Part shown: positions 11,233 through 22,454 of the stretch, in pieces
Layout: each line of letters begins with the position of its first letter
Position numbering within the stretch: position 1 is the first letter of the stretch
Source of the DNA: Gavia stellata
Lineage: Eukaryota > Chordata > Aves > Gaviiformes > Gaviidae
Length of the DNA stretch: 64,000 nt
Direction: 5' to 3'
Assembly (NCBI RefSeq): GCF_030936135.1
Contig: NW_026776880.1
Coordinates: forward strand, 87,105-151,104
Notes under the pieces: generated by a model
Seen by the model: the letters and a program-made list of their open reading frames with translations, nothing else
The model's database searches: none
What the model was told of the DNA's origin: nothing
Translations under genes and position numbers: made by a program

Positions 11233-11776
11233 TTAAAGCATCTTCTTAAGGACATTGTCCAAATTGACTCCTATCCTGAGCCTGCTGCCCACCAGCACCC
11301 CCAGAACCCTTTCTGCAGGGCTGCTCTCCAGCCACTCCTCTCCCAGTTTAGACTTGTGCCCGGCGTAATACTCTCCCAGCTGCAGAAGCCAGCACTTGGA
11401 CTTGTTCAGTATCGTGCCGCTGACAATTGCCCAATGCTCCCATCTCTCTAGATCCCTCTGCAAGGCCTCTTGTCCCTCAAGAGAGTCAACAGCACCGCCC
11501 AGTTTGGGAGCGTCAGCAAGCTTGCCAACGGGGCGTTCACCTCCCGCATCCAGACCATGGATCAAAACAGTGAACAGCACCGGCCCTAGGACTGAGCCCT
11601 GAGGAACGCCGCTGGCGACCGGTATTCCCCGCTGGTGCCCAGGAAGTTGAAATCCCCCATACGGACACGGGCTGCCCATCCAGAGATTTCTCCTAATTGC
11701 CTGTAGAAGAACTCCTCAGTGCCGGCAGCCCGGCTGGGCGCCAACACATTTTTCTCGATCCCTCTAGCAGCAGAGT
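11233..11776 (-). mobile_element. CR1 LINE fragment with internal deletion
   Basis: The minus-strand translation shows the CR1 RT C-terminal half (SGVPQGSVLGPVLF, then LADAPKLGGAVD and ALQRDLERWEHWA). This is joined at about 11640 to a piece of endonuclease (MGDFNFLGTSGEYRS), so the region between them is deleted. The endonuclease piece matches the CR1 at 7767-7850 closely, which suggests the same subfamily. Confidence 0.85.
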
Positions 11777-11980
11777 GCAGGCCACAATTTGCTTTCACAT
11801 GGAGGGGTGTCCACTACACCTGGAATCGACTGCCCCAAGGCTGCCATTTGTCATGGATGGATACAGACTGCACTGGAGCAAGGTGAAGCTCCCGAACACC
11901 TGCAGTGCATTGATGACATCATTGTGTGGGGCAACACAGTGGAGGAAGTGTTTGAGAAGGGGAGAAGAATAATAATTTAA
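11777..11980 (+). pseudogene. Endogenous retrovirus reverse-transcriptase fragment
   Basis: The plus-strand translation contains YTWNRLPQG. After a frameshift it continues with EAPEHLQCIDDIIVWGN, the RT catalytic YxDD region with the tyrosine replaced by cysteine. It is short and frameshifted, with no flanking retroviral genes in frame, so it is a scrap. It adjoins the antisense CR1. Confidence 0.75.
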
Positions 11981-12181
11981 TAATACTGATAGACCTTGCG
12001 CGTGTGTGTGTCTGTGTGCACACGCGCACTTCTGGAGACTTTCTTGCGATGACAACTGCTCTGCTGGGAGTTCTTATTATTGTTGCATTCATTTGAGTTT
12101 GCTTACGCAGTGAAAAATCGCTCAAGCAAAATCACTACTGATCACTGTGCAAGTGGGAATCGTTCAGGTGACAGTTACATG

Positions 12182-12315
12182 TGCTGTATCTGGAACCAGA
12201 TCATAGCAACGGAATTCAGGTATCCTTGAGGACGGAGATGGAAACTCACCCTGGTCACTAGGATCCGCATCCTGGTGAAGACAATGGTGCTGTACAAGAA
12301 CCTTCAAGTAGACAG
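12182..12315 (+). mobile_element. ERV-B 5' LTR fragment
   Basis: About 130 bp matching the first part of the ERV-B 3' LTR (14184 onward), beginning TGCTGTATCTGG. It runs directly into pol sequence, so the rest of the LTR and the 5' genes were deleted. Confidence 0.75.
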
Positions 12316-12885
12316 TAACCTGCTTAGGTTAGTGTTAGCAGACGTGTTTTCAGGGTGGCCAGAAGCTTGCCCTTGCTACGTCAAGAAACTCAGCTTAAGC
12401 GGGTGGATGTTTGACCAATGGCTTTAATGAGAATTACAATTACCCCTCGAGCAAGGGAAGGAGTAAGCCCTTTTGAAATATTAAGGGAAAACCCCATACG
12501 GTCAGAAGCACAGGTAACCGAAGTGACCAAATGCATGTTATAGGGGAAGGAATGTTGAGAAATGATTCGCTGTCCCTTTCGCGTGTTTTATCATCCTTAC
12601 AGAGGTACTTCAGTCAGGGAGCTCCTTTGCCCCTGGATTCGCCAGTACACAATTTCCAACCTGGAGACTTGGTTTATATTCGCACCTGGAAGGATTAGCC
12701 ACTGAGAGAGAAGTGGAAAGGACCCTCTACAACCCTACTGACCACCTAGAGCGCTGTGAAGGTAGAAGGAATCAACTCCTGGATCCACTACACGGGAGTC
12801 GAACCAGCTCCTCCGCCAGAACCCAAAGACAAGTGGAGAGCCATTCCGGCGGGACCCTTGAAAACTGTACTATTGCGTAATCGGG
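12316..12885 (+). pseudogene. ERV-B integrase C-terminal region
   Basis: The translation shows part of the integrase core (VLADVFSGWPEA), then REGVSPFEIL and the C-terminal domain (FQPGDLVYIRTWK, VKVEGINSWIHYTGVEPAP). Several stops and frameshifts interrupt it. The catalytic centre is largely missing, so it is inactive. Env overlaps or follows immediately, as usual in gammaretrovirus-like genomes. Confidence 0.8.
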
Positions 12886-12892
12886 TTGCAAA

Positions 12893-14030
12893 ATGAAAAG
12901 CTATCTGGTTTTGTTTCTTTTCCAGGTTGGAGGTACAAATGTGTTTTTCCCCAAATGGGACAGATCTGGAAATGTCTGGGAAAGCTTGGCAAGAAAAGTA
13001 ATAAATACCACCACCTTCTGTCTAGCCGGTGGAACCTCGGTAGAGGAAGTTTTCACCTCCTGCCTGTTAGGAGTACCTACTCCTCCGACGCTTTTGAAAA
13101 ATTGTAACATTTTAAGATTTTTTAGTATCAATATGACATACGGCAGCATGTATAGTTGGGGAAAACCAACTAAAATCAGGGAAAAAGGTAAGCTAAGAGT
13201 GAGAGTTAAGGGCATGTTTCCAGCTGAAAGTTGTGTTCAGTTTGTGAACTGCACTCCACGGTCTAAATGTGAAAATCTTTCAAGATTCAAGCCCCCACTG
13301 AAACGTAATAAAACTGGGACAGTGAGTTATGCTTGGGCCCATGCTAAATTGCCAGTAGGATGGTTTCTTCTCTGTGGAAAGAGATCATATGCCTATATCC
13401 CTGCAAACGTCACTGGAGGACCATGCGCAATGGGAAGGTTAACAGCAATGTTACCAAAAAAAGGAAGGCTCACATGAAAAGAAAACTGTTAGCCAGAAGA
13501 GACAAGTCTCTACTCTGTCTCCAGATTGTAACTCTCAATTGACATTATGGAGCCCTAGTGAAATCATGGCAGCTGCCATCCTTGCACCTGGAGTTGGGGT
13601 AGCTATGAATTATCACCATATAAAGAGACTAGCTTGTGAATTAGCCAAAACTACTAACTTTCCTTCCCAGGTGCTCGCTGCCTTGGGAGAAGAGATGACA
13701 CAAATTAGAGAAGCCACATCAGAAAACCGAGTAACTATGGACTCTCTGCTTTTAAGACATACCCATGGATGTGAGGAATTTAAAGGAATGTGTTGTTTTA
13801 ATTTGACAGACGATTCTCAGATCACAGAAGAAAAGATCCAACAGTTGAAAGAATTAGCGGAAAACACCAAAGAGAGAGAAGGCTTGGATTTTTCTTGGCT
13901 GACATCCTGGTTGCCCAGTTTTGGATGGTTAAAGCAGCTGTTTATAGCTGGCCTCCTCCTGGTATTTAGGATTCTGATCAGCTGTTGCATGATACAATGC
14001 TCACCTTTAGGTTCTAATTGGCTGAAATAA
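12893..14030 (+). pseudogene. ERV-B envelope glycoprotein, broken between SU and TM
   Basis: An env-like region in two frames. From 12893, 194 codons encode a surface-subunit-like protein with a hydrophobic leader and several N-glycosylation sequons, ending at a stop at 13477. From 13539, in another frame, 163 codons encode a transmembrane subunit. That subunit has an Ala/Gly-rich hydrophobic N-terminus, a CX6CC motif at residues 78-86 of this frame, and a membrane anchor near residues 135-150 followed by a short cysteine-containing tail. The two halves are separated by stops and frame changes around the basic cleavage region, so no single envelope protein can be made. The TM half is open throughout. 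Confidence 0.8.
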
Positions 14031-14169
14031 TCTCTCAGAAAAAGCCTTCAAATAATATTTTAATGGTGCAAAAAGAAATTAACCCCTTTGTTGACAAGAT
14101 CGAACAGAAGGCAATGGAAATTAAGGAGGTTGAGACTTGTGGGAATTGTAAAACATATCCATAAGCCTC

Positions 14170-14183
14170 AAAAGGGGGAAAAT
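14170..14183 (+). other. ERV-B polypurine tract
   Basis: An AAAAGGGGGAAAAT stretch lies immediately before the TG start of the 3' LTR, the expected plus-strand primer position. Confidence 0.8.
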
Positions 14184-14457
14184 TGCTGTATCTGGAACCA
14201 GATTAGAGCAACGGAATTCAGGTCTCCCTGAGGACGGGGACGGAGACTTACCCTGGTCGCTGGGATACGTGTCCTGGCAAAGACAACGGTGCTGTGCGAG
14301 GGCCTTCGAGTGGGCAACAAACTGCTGAGTGTGTGCGATGGCGTGTGGGGACGTGGGAGTTGTTGTGGAGAAGGAGTCTGGGATTTCATCAAGACCCGTA
14401 TCCTAAACTAACCTCAGTTAGTGATTTTAATAGTAAAAGATGCCCCCCTCGGAGGAG
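14184..14457 (+). mobile_element. ERV-B 3' LTR (right end uncertain)
   Basis: It starts TGCTGTATCTGG directly after the polypurine tract. Similarity to the fragments at 12182 and 5202 supports the call to about 14457. I saw no clear polyadenylation signal or CA end, so the right boundary is uncertain and the LTR may be truncated. Confidence 0.65.
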
Positions 14458-14559
14458 ATTTTAGGTGCAAGTACAGGTCCGCCTCAGTGTATCGAGTGAC
14501 ATTAAAACGAAGACAGGCGCAGACGGACTTTGGTGTGAGCGACCAGTCCGTGACTGCAA

Positions 14560-15620
14560 CGTGATTCTGTCTCTGTCGCTGTTCCGTACGAAGGACCCCG
14601 CGTGTGTCCCAGGGGTGCGCTGGCTGATGGGCAGTGCCCGGCACCCCGCTCTGCAGAGCGGCGATACGGACCGAGGTCTCGGCCCCCGGTGCTGACGGGC
14701 GTTGTGCACAGCGGGCAAAGAGCCCCGGTGTAGGGACAGGGACCGCACCCGCAGCCCGCCCGGCCCCGCCGCCTCCCGCGGCCCCCACCCGCGCCCCCGC
14801 CCGCCCCTTCTCCCCCGCGGGTCTGTCCCCGCGGCAGCTGCAGCGGGATGGCGCTGCTGCCCATCCCCAGCGTGCGGGGCAGGGCTGCGCACACGGAGCC
14901 CGAGGGGTCCCGTCCCGTCGGGCAGAGCCCGGCGGAGACCTGCGCGGGGGACGGGCGGGAGCGGCGGCAGCAGGAAAACGCTCCCGAGACGGTCCCCTCC
15001 CGGGGCCGGCCCGGGCCGGGCTTCCCAAGCGGGGCGCGCCCCCGGGAGCGGGGCGAGCCCGGGCGCGGCTGGCTACCGAGCCCGGCTGGCTACCGAGCCC
15101 GGCTGGCTACCGAGCGCGGCGGCGGGGCCGGGCCGGCCGGCAGCGCCGAGCACCGGGCGCAGTCTGCCGCGGGTGCGGCCGAGGGCCGGCGCGGGCTTCG
15201 TCCCGGCCGGCACCGTGCGCCTCCGGGGAGCGCCGGGACGGCGGCAGCCGGCTCGGCCCCTCGGCCTCGGCGTCCTTATCGCCGCCCGGGACACGGGGAC
15301 CCCCGGGGCGCTCCCCGGCCCCCGGCAGCGTCCCGCTCCCCCACCGCCGGAGCGGGGCAGGACGCGGAGCTGCAGCGCCCGGTGCGCGGTGCCGAGGGGC
15401 CGGTTCCTGCCCGCCACCGCCTGCGGCGGGAGGAGCCCGTGGGCAGCGCTGCCCGACCGGCCCGGCTCGGCTCGTCCCGGCTTGGCTCGGCTCGTTTTGG
15501 CTCTGCTCCGCCTCGCTAGCTGGGCTGGGCTCGGGTCGTTTCGGCTCGGCGGGACTCGGCTAAGCTCGGGTCGTTTCGGCACCCGCGTGTGCATTTGCTT
15601 TTCCTCGTTTCGCAGCAGTT
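14560..15620. promoter_or_regulatory. CpG island 1
   Basis: A dense CpG, very GC-rich stretch with GC-box-like motifs. It holds long open frames on both strands, but none is recognisable and all are explained by composition. It contains three 17-bp direct repeats (15067-15117) and a GGCTCGGCTCG-rich end near 15470-15580. It may be a promoter for an unidentified transcript. No first exon could be assigned. Confidence 0.6.
15067..15117. repeat. Three tandem 17-bp repeats
   Basis: GGCTGGCTACCGAGCCC occurs three times in direct succession (15067, 15084, 15101), the last with one change. Confidence 0.85.
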
Positions 15621-15644
15621 TGTAATAACGGGGCCCAGCCGGGG

Positions 15645-16095
15645 TGCAATTTCTCCTTAATAATGTCATAATCCCGATTCTTTGCAGTAAAGCACATTAT
15701 CATTAAATTGCCGTGACGGCTCTGCTCTGCTCTGAATTGTTTACTGCACCGGGATTTCAAGCGGAAAAAACCTCCAAGTCCAATCATCAAGAAAAAGCAC
15801 CAAAAAAGGCAAAGTGTCCATTGGAAATGCTGAGAAACAGTTCAGTAACACCTGAATATATTCTCTGTTTTCACTGTGAGACTCCAGCTGTGAACGGGGG
15901 GAAGCAGAATACAGAGATCCGGTAATACCACACTATACCATCTTTAATTCTCAACAAAACCTACAAAACTCATGAAAATATCCACTTGCCACACAGCTTT
16001 TTTGTCAATACGTAAGACACAGGAGCGTACAAACCGCATCAGTTGTGTCTCACCGCAGCTGGAAAACATTTGACAAAGCGAGCGCAAGTTCGCAG
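15645..16095. repeat. Paralogous segment, CpG-rich copy
   Basis: It matches 42485-42655 plus 43068-43332. Shared landmarks include TGCAATTTCTCCTTAATAAT, TACCATCTTTAATTCTCAA and AAACATTTGACAAAG. The minus strand keeps an open frame of about 45 codons in both copies (…KN-x-DYDIIKEKLH). This copy keeps many CpGs that are TpG or CpA in the other. Confidence 0.85.
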
Positions 16096-16259
16096 CGGCC
16101 AAGCAACCTCATCGCAGACAAGGGCGAGACCTCAACCTTCAGACAAGCGAGAGCGCAGCGTAATACGCAGCAAGCTGCAAATGCAGTGTCCTTCACTTAC
16201 AGCAGCTGAAAGCATTTCATTCCCATTTTTTCTATCCCTTGCTGGGTTGGGGATAGTTT

Positions 16260-16810
16260 GGGGTTGGGGTTGGCAGAGACGCTCGCCGGCGGGGGGGAGC
16301 TGCCGGCTGCCCTCCCGGCGCTTCCCCCCGGGCCGCGGAACCCTCGCGGGGGGGTCCGCAGACTGCCCTCCCGCACGGCGCGGGCGCTGCCGAGCGACTC
16401 CCGCCGGCCCCGACGAGAGGGGAGAGCCGCCCCCGAGGAGGGGCCCCGCCGCGGAGGGCCGGTCCCGCCGGGCCCCCCGGCCCGCGCTGAGGGCGGCGGG
16501 GCGCTGCCGGAGCCCTCCCCGGCGCGGGAGGGGCGGGCGCGGCTCGGCGGAGGTGGGGGGGGCGGCGCCTTCCCGCGGGGGTTCGGCTCCGCTTCTTCCC
16601 GGGTGGACGGCGTCCGGGAAAGGTCTTCTCCGCACGGAGCGGGGCGGGCGGGCGGAGCAGACGCGGGGCTGGGGGGCGGCTGCGGAAGAAGTCCCGGCTG
16701 GAGGTGCTGGAGAGAAGGGGGGCCCTGCCTCCTTCCCTCGGGCCACCCCTCGGGTTTGCTCGCGGGGGGGGTGCGCGGGGCGAGGAGCCCCAGTTCAAGT
16801 CCCAGGTATG
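16260..16810. promoter_or_regulatory. CpG island 2
   Basis: Extremely GC- and CpG-rich. A possible splice donor (CCCAG|GTATGA) lies at 16805-16807 on the plus strand, so it could be a non-coding first exon with promoter. No coding product is recognised on either strand. The open frames reflect composition. Confidence 0.55.
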
Positions 16811-18700
16811 AAATTCGTGTCTGATTTACTTCGTTTAGTTACTGACGGCTGTGGATCCTTCACCGACGTGTGTTTGCGATGCTTGTTTAGTGCTGAAAAC
16901 GGCTTTAAAAACGTTTGAAACGGAGATCTCGCCAGCTTGTGTTCTGCTGGCACTGGCCCTGGACACATACGTCTTTGTGTAACACCACCCCCCCAAAAAA
17001 AACCCCACTCCCCCCCGAAACTGAAGTCCCGTTCTGGACCCCTTCTGTGCCTTTTAGCGGGGAGTCATTTTCTTTCAGGTGATGTGGGTCCAGACGTATA
17101 TCCTGTGTCACTTCACTGTTGAGCGCACAGACTTCTTGTAAACCTCAGCTACTCAGGTCACATCCTCTGTCGGTGTCGGAATAAGAATTTCAGGTAAGAC
17201 GGATTGATGTCTGCGTGCTGCGGGGATTGTATTTGGGAGATCACAGATGGTCTTCAGCTTTGAGGATCAAATGTAACCGTGATTCTAAATGAGAAGTAGA
17301 AATACCTTGTATATATTTGTACTGAACAATAGACTACAACACAGATCCTGAACACGTGAAACGGAATATTAGAAGTTATCATCTCATCTGACCATGAGGA
17401 AAATGTTTGTAGTACTTGCGTTACAAAGAGGAGAGCTGCTGATGCCTCTGCTGAGGGAAAGCGGGGGGAACACAACTTGATGTTCTAGACAAGTCAAATT
17501 GTTTTGGTCTGAATGCGACAATACGGATAATCGTGTTACTCAAAGCATTTGATAGATTTTTCTAAATAGGCTCGAAGCCTTGTAACTGTCCTGTGCTCTC
17601 ACTGATTCACTTACTCTGAATCTTTGAGAATTGAGTGGCTTTAGGTTGTACAGTATTTGAACAAATATTACTGCCTAAGACTAGATTAATCTGAGAAGCT
17701 GTGCTTACCTGAAACATGTCATTAAAGAGTTTTAAAGAACCCTTTGCTTCCTGCCTGATGAAGAATGTCTGCTTTTGCTTTTTGATCAAAGTGTTTCTAA
17801 ATACTTCACCATTTTCCATGGGAGATCATAGTGACGTGTGCAGAAGAAAATGACTTGTTATGGCTGACCTGCAACTCTAAATGTACTCCTGGTAGAGGCC
17901 ACTATGGTAGAGCACAAGTTAGAGCTGAAGACTAAAGTGGATTTCTTGTCACTTTGTCACTTGCAGCTTCCTGCGCTACCATGGCCATTTACAACACTGC
18001 AGTGGTTACCAGCAGGGGCATCACCACAGAACAGTGGTGCACACCGCTCCTTTCTGAGGAAGGTTGATGTTGTGAACGTAGGGGAGCGATTTAACCACTT
18101 ACTTCTATTGGTAAATTCGTATTTCTAGCAGAAATTCTTTTATTTCCTACAGTTAGGGAAAAAAATCCTCCCACCTTATACTCGTTACATAGGTAGCATA
18201 ACTGAAAAAAATTTGCATCCTCCTGTTCATAAAGCTACTGTGAAAACTCAGTTCAGTTAACAGCATTTCTCAAATGCAATTTTGGTACACTTACTATGTG
18301 TATTTACAGTGGAATTCCTCTTGGAAAAGTGTGCAAGGTAAATATGCAGTAGAAGGCAACAGTGCTTTAATGAAGAGGAAAAGTTAATGTCTGGGGGAAG
18401 GAAAAGTGTGTAGGAAGAGGGGAGTCCCTGTGGTTCTTAGGTGCCGCTCAGAGCTTCGGTGAATACCTTCTCCATCTTCTGCTGTGTGGATGCTATTATC
18501 CCTGAATTCATGGGTTGTATGGATTTCCTATCTTGTGACAGATGAGTGAAGGCAGCAAATTCTGTGCCTGAGCCTTAGTCCCTGTGCATACAGGTATTGT
18601 AAATACTCTGATTTTCTAAAATAATCAAAATATGATCATATAGAAAGGTTAAATTTGATTAACAAATAAAATAATAAAATACAAAGGCATAAGTTAGGAT
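16811..18700. other. No gene or repeat recognised
   Basis: AT-richer sequence between CpG island 2 and the solo LTR. I saw no convincing exon or repeat. Confidence 0.45.
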
Positions 18701-19516
18701 TGTTAAGTTAGAAACAATAACCATAGGAACCTCACCAGGGAGTCGCTGTTGCATATTAAGGAACTAACAGTAACGAGATGGAACGATGAAGAATGGAATA
18801 GAAAAGTTTCATCTGAGTCCTGTGACAATGTGACCTGATATGCACCAGTGATGCTGCTTGGAAAGTTCCTTACCTTTCCCACCTTGATTCGAATATCAAG
18901 AATGCCAATCAATCGATATTAATAGAAATAACCATTGATTGTTTTAAGGATGGATATTGGTAGAATGGTATAATCCAGAGAGCGATTAATAAAAATTAAA
19001 TTATATATATTCTGTATGAAGGTAACTAGGTATGATTTATCTGTGATTTAATCATAAACTAACTGCTGAACAATGTAGCATCGTGAATAGGTAGAATTTG
19101 CTTGTCAAGACAATGATAAGTTGTAGGCCTGGTCAGTAAACCGAGGAAAACTTAAGAAGATTCCAAGAATGGAATTTTACAACCAACCTGAGCATGCGCA
19201 AAGATTGGGTTCAACTAAAGGACACCATGAGGAAGACTATGGCCGACCACCAGAGGACCTTAGACGACCACCTGTGTCCCTGGAGGCGCATGCGTCACGA
19301 GCATTTACATATATTAATGAGTTCTCAGAAATGGTATGAGTATGTTAATTGTTTCTTGGAAATGTGATGAATATGTATACTTTGATTGTCTATAACTTTT
19401 GTAGCAGAGAAACTAAGCACGCACACGAGGTGGAGCGATCCCCTGTGCGTCCAGCGCTGCAATAAAGAAGTGCCTGCTCACCCTCGTACAGTGTGTAGGT
19501 GAGTTTTTATATTACA
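18701..19516 (+). mobile_element. Solo LTR
   Basis: An LTR-like element from TGTTAAGTTAG to ATATTACA, with AATAAA at 19461-19466 followed by a GTGCCTGCTCACC U5-like segment. Its U3 contains GAGCATGCGCAAAG and CGACCACC blocks also seen in the LTRs at 43333 and 52368, so it belongs to a related group. No internal retroviral sequence flanks it. Boundaries are inferred from TG...CA only. Confidence 0.65.
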
Positions 19517-21087
19517 GATTTGTAACACAGGGAACAGTGAAGTTGTAAAAGAATGGGAAGGGGTGGGGGGAGCTATCTGCCTAGATCATCTCTGCCTAGA
19601 AAACCAGAAATTTTAACTAAGTCATAAGTAGGTTCTGACACAAGTTTTGTTTAAAAGAGAAGTAATTGAGCAAGCAAGACAGTAAGAATTACCTTCTTTG
19701 TAAGGTGTTGATGAAAGGTTGGGTGGAGCCAGACAAACTCCACTATTTCATCTGTTGGATAGCATTGCCCTCATCTGACCTAGGCACAGATCTCAAGTTT
19801 GGGACACGGAGAATTCGTGGTTTGATGGTCACAGTGGCATCTCATTGGGCACATGGAGACTGCATGCCTCTCGGCCGGGTTAAACGAGGCCTTCTGGACT
19901 TCTGTTAAATGCCAGGAAGACTGATACTCTCCTGGCAGTGCAGAAAGGAGAAGTTGCAAGCTTCTGGAAGATTGCATTGGGTTAAAGATGAGGTCACTTG
20001 CATCTTTAATGCAGCGTGGATGCGGCAGAGCAGGTGGCCTGTGTGTCCACAGACCGGCTGGAGCCTTTTTCTCTGGCTGAGTGCTTACGCTTGGAGCTGA
20101 AATGAGGTGTTCTCCGGGTCCTGATGGTTCCTTATGCCCTGACACAGTGCCCCCTCCAGCTCTGCCTGTGCCTGATAGCTCAGCTGAGACGGTCTATTTT
20201 ATATAGCTTTGCTACAAGAAAACACTCACACATGTTTAACATTTTTAACATGCTTTGCTGAACTTGTGATTATAAAGGCAATTTACAATAAAGCGATTAA
20301 ACAAACAGTAAGTTAAAACACCACACATTTATACAAAGTATTTCAAAGGGCTCAAATGACTATCAGGTTCCAACTCATTAAGACTTCAAAACAACATCAA
20401 TCTTCAAAGTGTATCCACACCCATACTTAGCATTGTAACACTTTTGAAGACTCCCAACAACGATTAAGAGCACTACACGAGACAGGCATGAATGATGTGC
20501 TTGAAGCTTCCTGGGAAATACGGGTTTTACCTATAAATTGAATTGACTCTTTGGACAACAAATTGTAAACACTAGCAGCCTTTCTGGAGTACATGAGTGA
20601 TACCCTTAGTGGGAACCAGTCTCCACGTCCCTCACTTAACACTGTAGTTTCACAAATGTTTCAGGTTAGTGCTGCCTAAAGACATACCCCACCTTTCTCC
20701 GGCCATCTGTTCCCATGCGCATCTCCTGCTACCCTTGAGCCAGTGCAAAGCACTTGTACGTTTGCTCAGTGAACCAGCCAGGGAAACTGATTGACCTTCA
20801 AGCTAATTCAGCAAACAAACATGGCAGAGCGCTAGCTGTAATTCTCCTTGATTTCCCTGGTCATGTTCACTGTGCAGATGTGCTGGCACCAGAAAGACAC
20901 CAGCACAGGGGAGGGACACAGTGCCTGGGAGCAGGAAGACTATTTCTGTAGGCAGCAGTACTGTTAAAAACACCAGTTAAAACCATCTTGTGGAACTACA
21001 GCGTTCAGCTTTTTCATTTTGAAACAAGAAATGTGTTTTCGAAACAATTTATAGTGCCAATCAAATAGTCAGGAGCAAAATGGTGGA
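19517..21087. other. Probable 3' flank of the syntabulin copy
   Basis: No coding sequence is recognised. By position the right part may be 3' untranslated sequence of the minus-strand syntabulin-like exon, but I found no convincing minus-strand poly(A) signal. Confidence 0.35.
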
Positions 21088-22246
21088 CTACCAGAATAGA
21101 CAATAACTTTTTACGATCTCTCTCATCCCTCTTTCTCTCTGCCTCAGCCAGCCGGTGCCCAGGGATGGAGTGGACTTCAGGTTCTCATCTTGAAGGGTAT
21201 ATGGTGTAAAGAGTGCAGGGCCACCAGGCCGCAAACACAAAACAATGCTCCAATACTGTAAACGGGATCTGTTCCTCCTCTCCGAGTACGGAAAGCCCAC
21301 AGGATAGTTGGTACAACAGGGGCTGCTACAGTATCTCTTCTTTATTCCTGTCTTGACATACCCAAAGGCTTCATCATCATGAGGTTCTGTAAAATCACGT
21401 TCTTTCACGAAATGGTTTTCATTAACTCCGTGCTCCACCTTCCTGCAGGGAGACTCCACAGGAGACAAAAGGATGGCAGCGTTTAAATGACTTGGAGTTA
21501 AGTCCACTACGATACCAGAGTCACTGAACCTTCCAGGAGAGAATTCACCCAGTTCCTTCAGTGAAGATGGTGGGCTTAGAGGACAGGCGTCTTGAGCTCT
21601 GAAGATGTTTTGAATGAGCTGCTCCACATCTAGGCTAGATGGCACCACGTCAGTCTGGATGGCCTGTTCCACCATCACATTGCTGACTTTCTCCTCCTCC
21701 TGGAAAGAAGTTACTTTCTCATCCAGAACACTTTCAAGCATCTCTTGAGTCACAGCAGAACTGGAGGGAGCTGGATCACTCAACTCAGAGGTTATGGTGG
21801 TCAAACTGTCTTCACAGGAATCAGTCCCGTTAGCTGTGCCCTCATTAAGAAGCAGCCCACTATCTGCCACCTCCTCCAGAGCTTGGTCCTCTGTGGTGAG
21901 GCTGTCTGGCATTGTGGCACACAACACCAACGGCTTCCCCTCTGAGTCACACCTGTGCTCCAGGCACTGCTCATCTCTCACAGAGCTGCTCTGAGCCATC
22001 TCCATGCTCTGCAGCAAAGACTCCAGTTTCTTGTTTTCAATGCTTATGTCTATGAAGTATTGCTGCATTTTTTTGTCTTTCTCAGCCAAGCTGTTTTTCA
22101 TGCTTTCAATAACCTGCTTGAGTTGTTTAACTTCCCTTCTTGCTTCCAAGGCGGCCAGCTCTGCCTCCACACGATGACACTCTTCCTCAACCCAGTCTTC
22201 CTTCATCCGTCCCAGCTGAGCTTTGAGTTCTTCTATTTCCACTTCC
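21088..22246 (-). pseudogene. SYBU: Syntabulin copy, last coding exon, C-terminus frameshifted
   Basis: The minus strand has a good acceptor (TTGCTACAG) and then a long open frame. It contains the coiled coil of syntabulin (EIEELKAQL, VKQLKQVIESM, IENKKLESLLQSMEMAQ), the VEQAIQTDVVP motif and VVDLTP with AILLSPVE. Syntabulin links syntaxin-bearing vesicles and mitochondria to kinesin-1 and has a C-terminal membrane tail. Near 21330 the frame changes: the tail sequence (AAPVVPTILWAF, then RRGGTDPVYSIGAL) continues in another frame to a TGA at 21177-21179. The segment expected just before it (YWSSSFLVDLL-like, recalled from the family) is missing. The simplest reading is a short deletion that shifted the frame, giving an unrelated C-terminus ending at 21088. 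Earlier exons also look defective, so I call it a decaying paralogue, though the long open frame leaves room for a functional tail-less isoform. Confidence 0.75.
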
Positions 22247-22454
22247 CTGTAGCAAAATAAAAAAGTTATAACGCTTCTGCTGACCGGTCAGTTAAAGAGT
22301 CAACGTGAGGCTCCACTGCACTGGGATGGCTATGCTGCAGAGATGCTCCAAGAAAGAAGCAAGTTTTTCCATGCAGCACTTGCTGCTGCCTTCGACGGAG
22401 CTGGCAGAGATGTAAGTCGGCTGCCCAGACACGCCGGCTGATTGCTAACTAGAG

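Larger units (their letters stand above)
12182..14457 (+). mobile_element. ERV-B: deleted provirus with env
   Basis: A plus-strand endogenous retrovirus reduced to an LTR piece, the integrase C-terminus, env, a polypurine tract and a 3' LTR. Gag, protease, RT and most of integrase are missing. The LTR piece at 12182 and the 3' LTR at 14184 start with the same TGCTGTATCTGGAACCAGAT sequence and are visibly diverged, so the insertion is not recent. Confidence 0.85.

Noticed and set aside
14634..15625. Several open frames of more than 200 codons on both strands
   Set aside because: They lie in a CpG island with few AT-containing stop codons. The products are Arg/Pro/Gly-rich and unlike any family.
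16043..16918. 291-codon open frame through CpG island 2
   Set aside because: Composition-driven, overlapping equally long frames on both strands. A non-coding first exon is more plausible.
21088..22246. Assignment to syntaphilin (SNPH) instead of syntabulin
   Set aside because: The tail motif APVVPTILWAF with GGTDPVYSIGAL and the SEADFS...ISAPEV exon fit syntabulin better than syntaphilin as I recall them.
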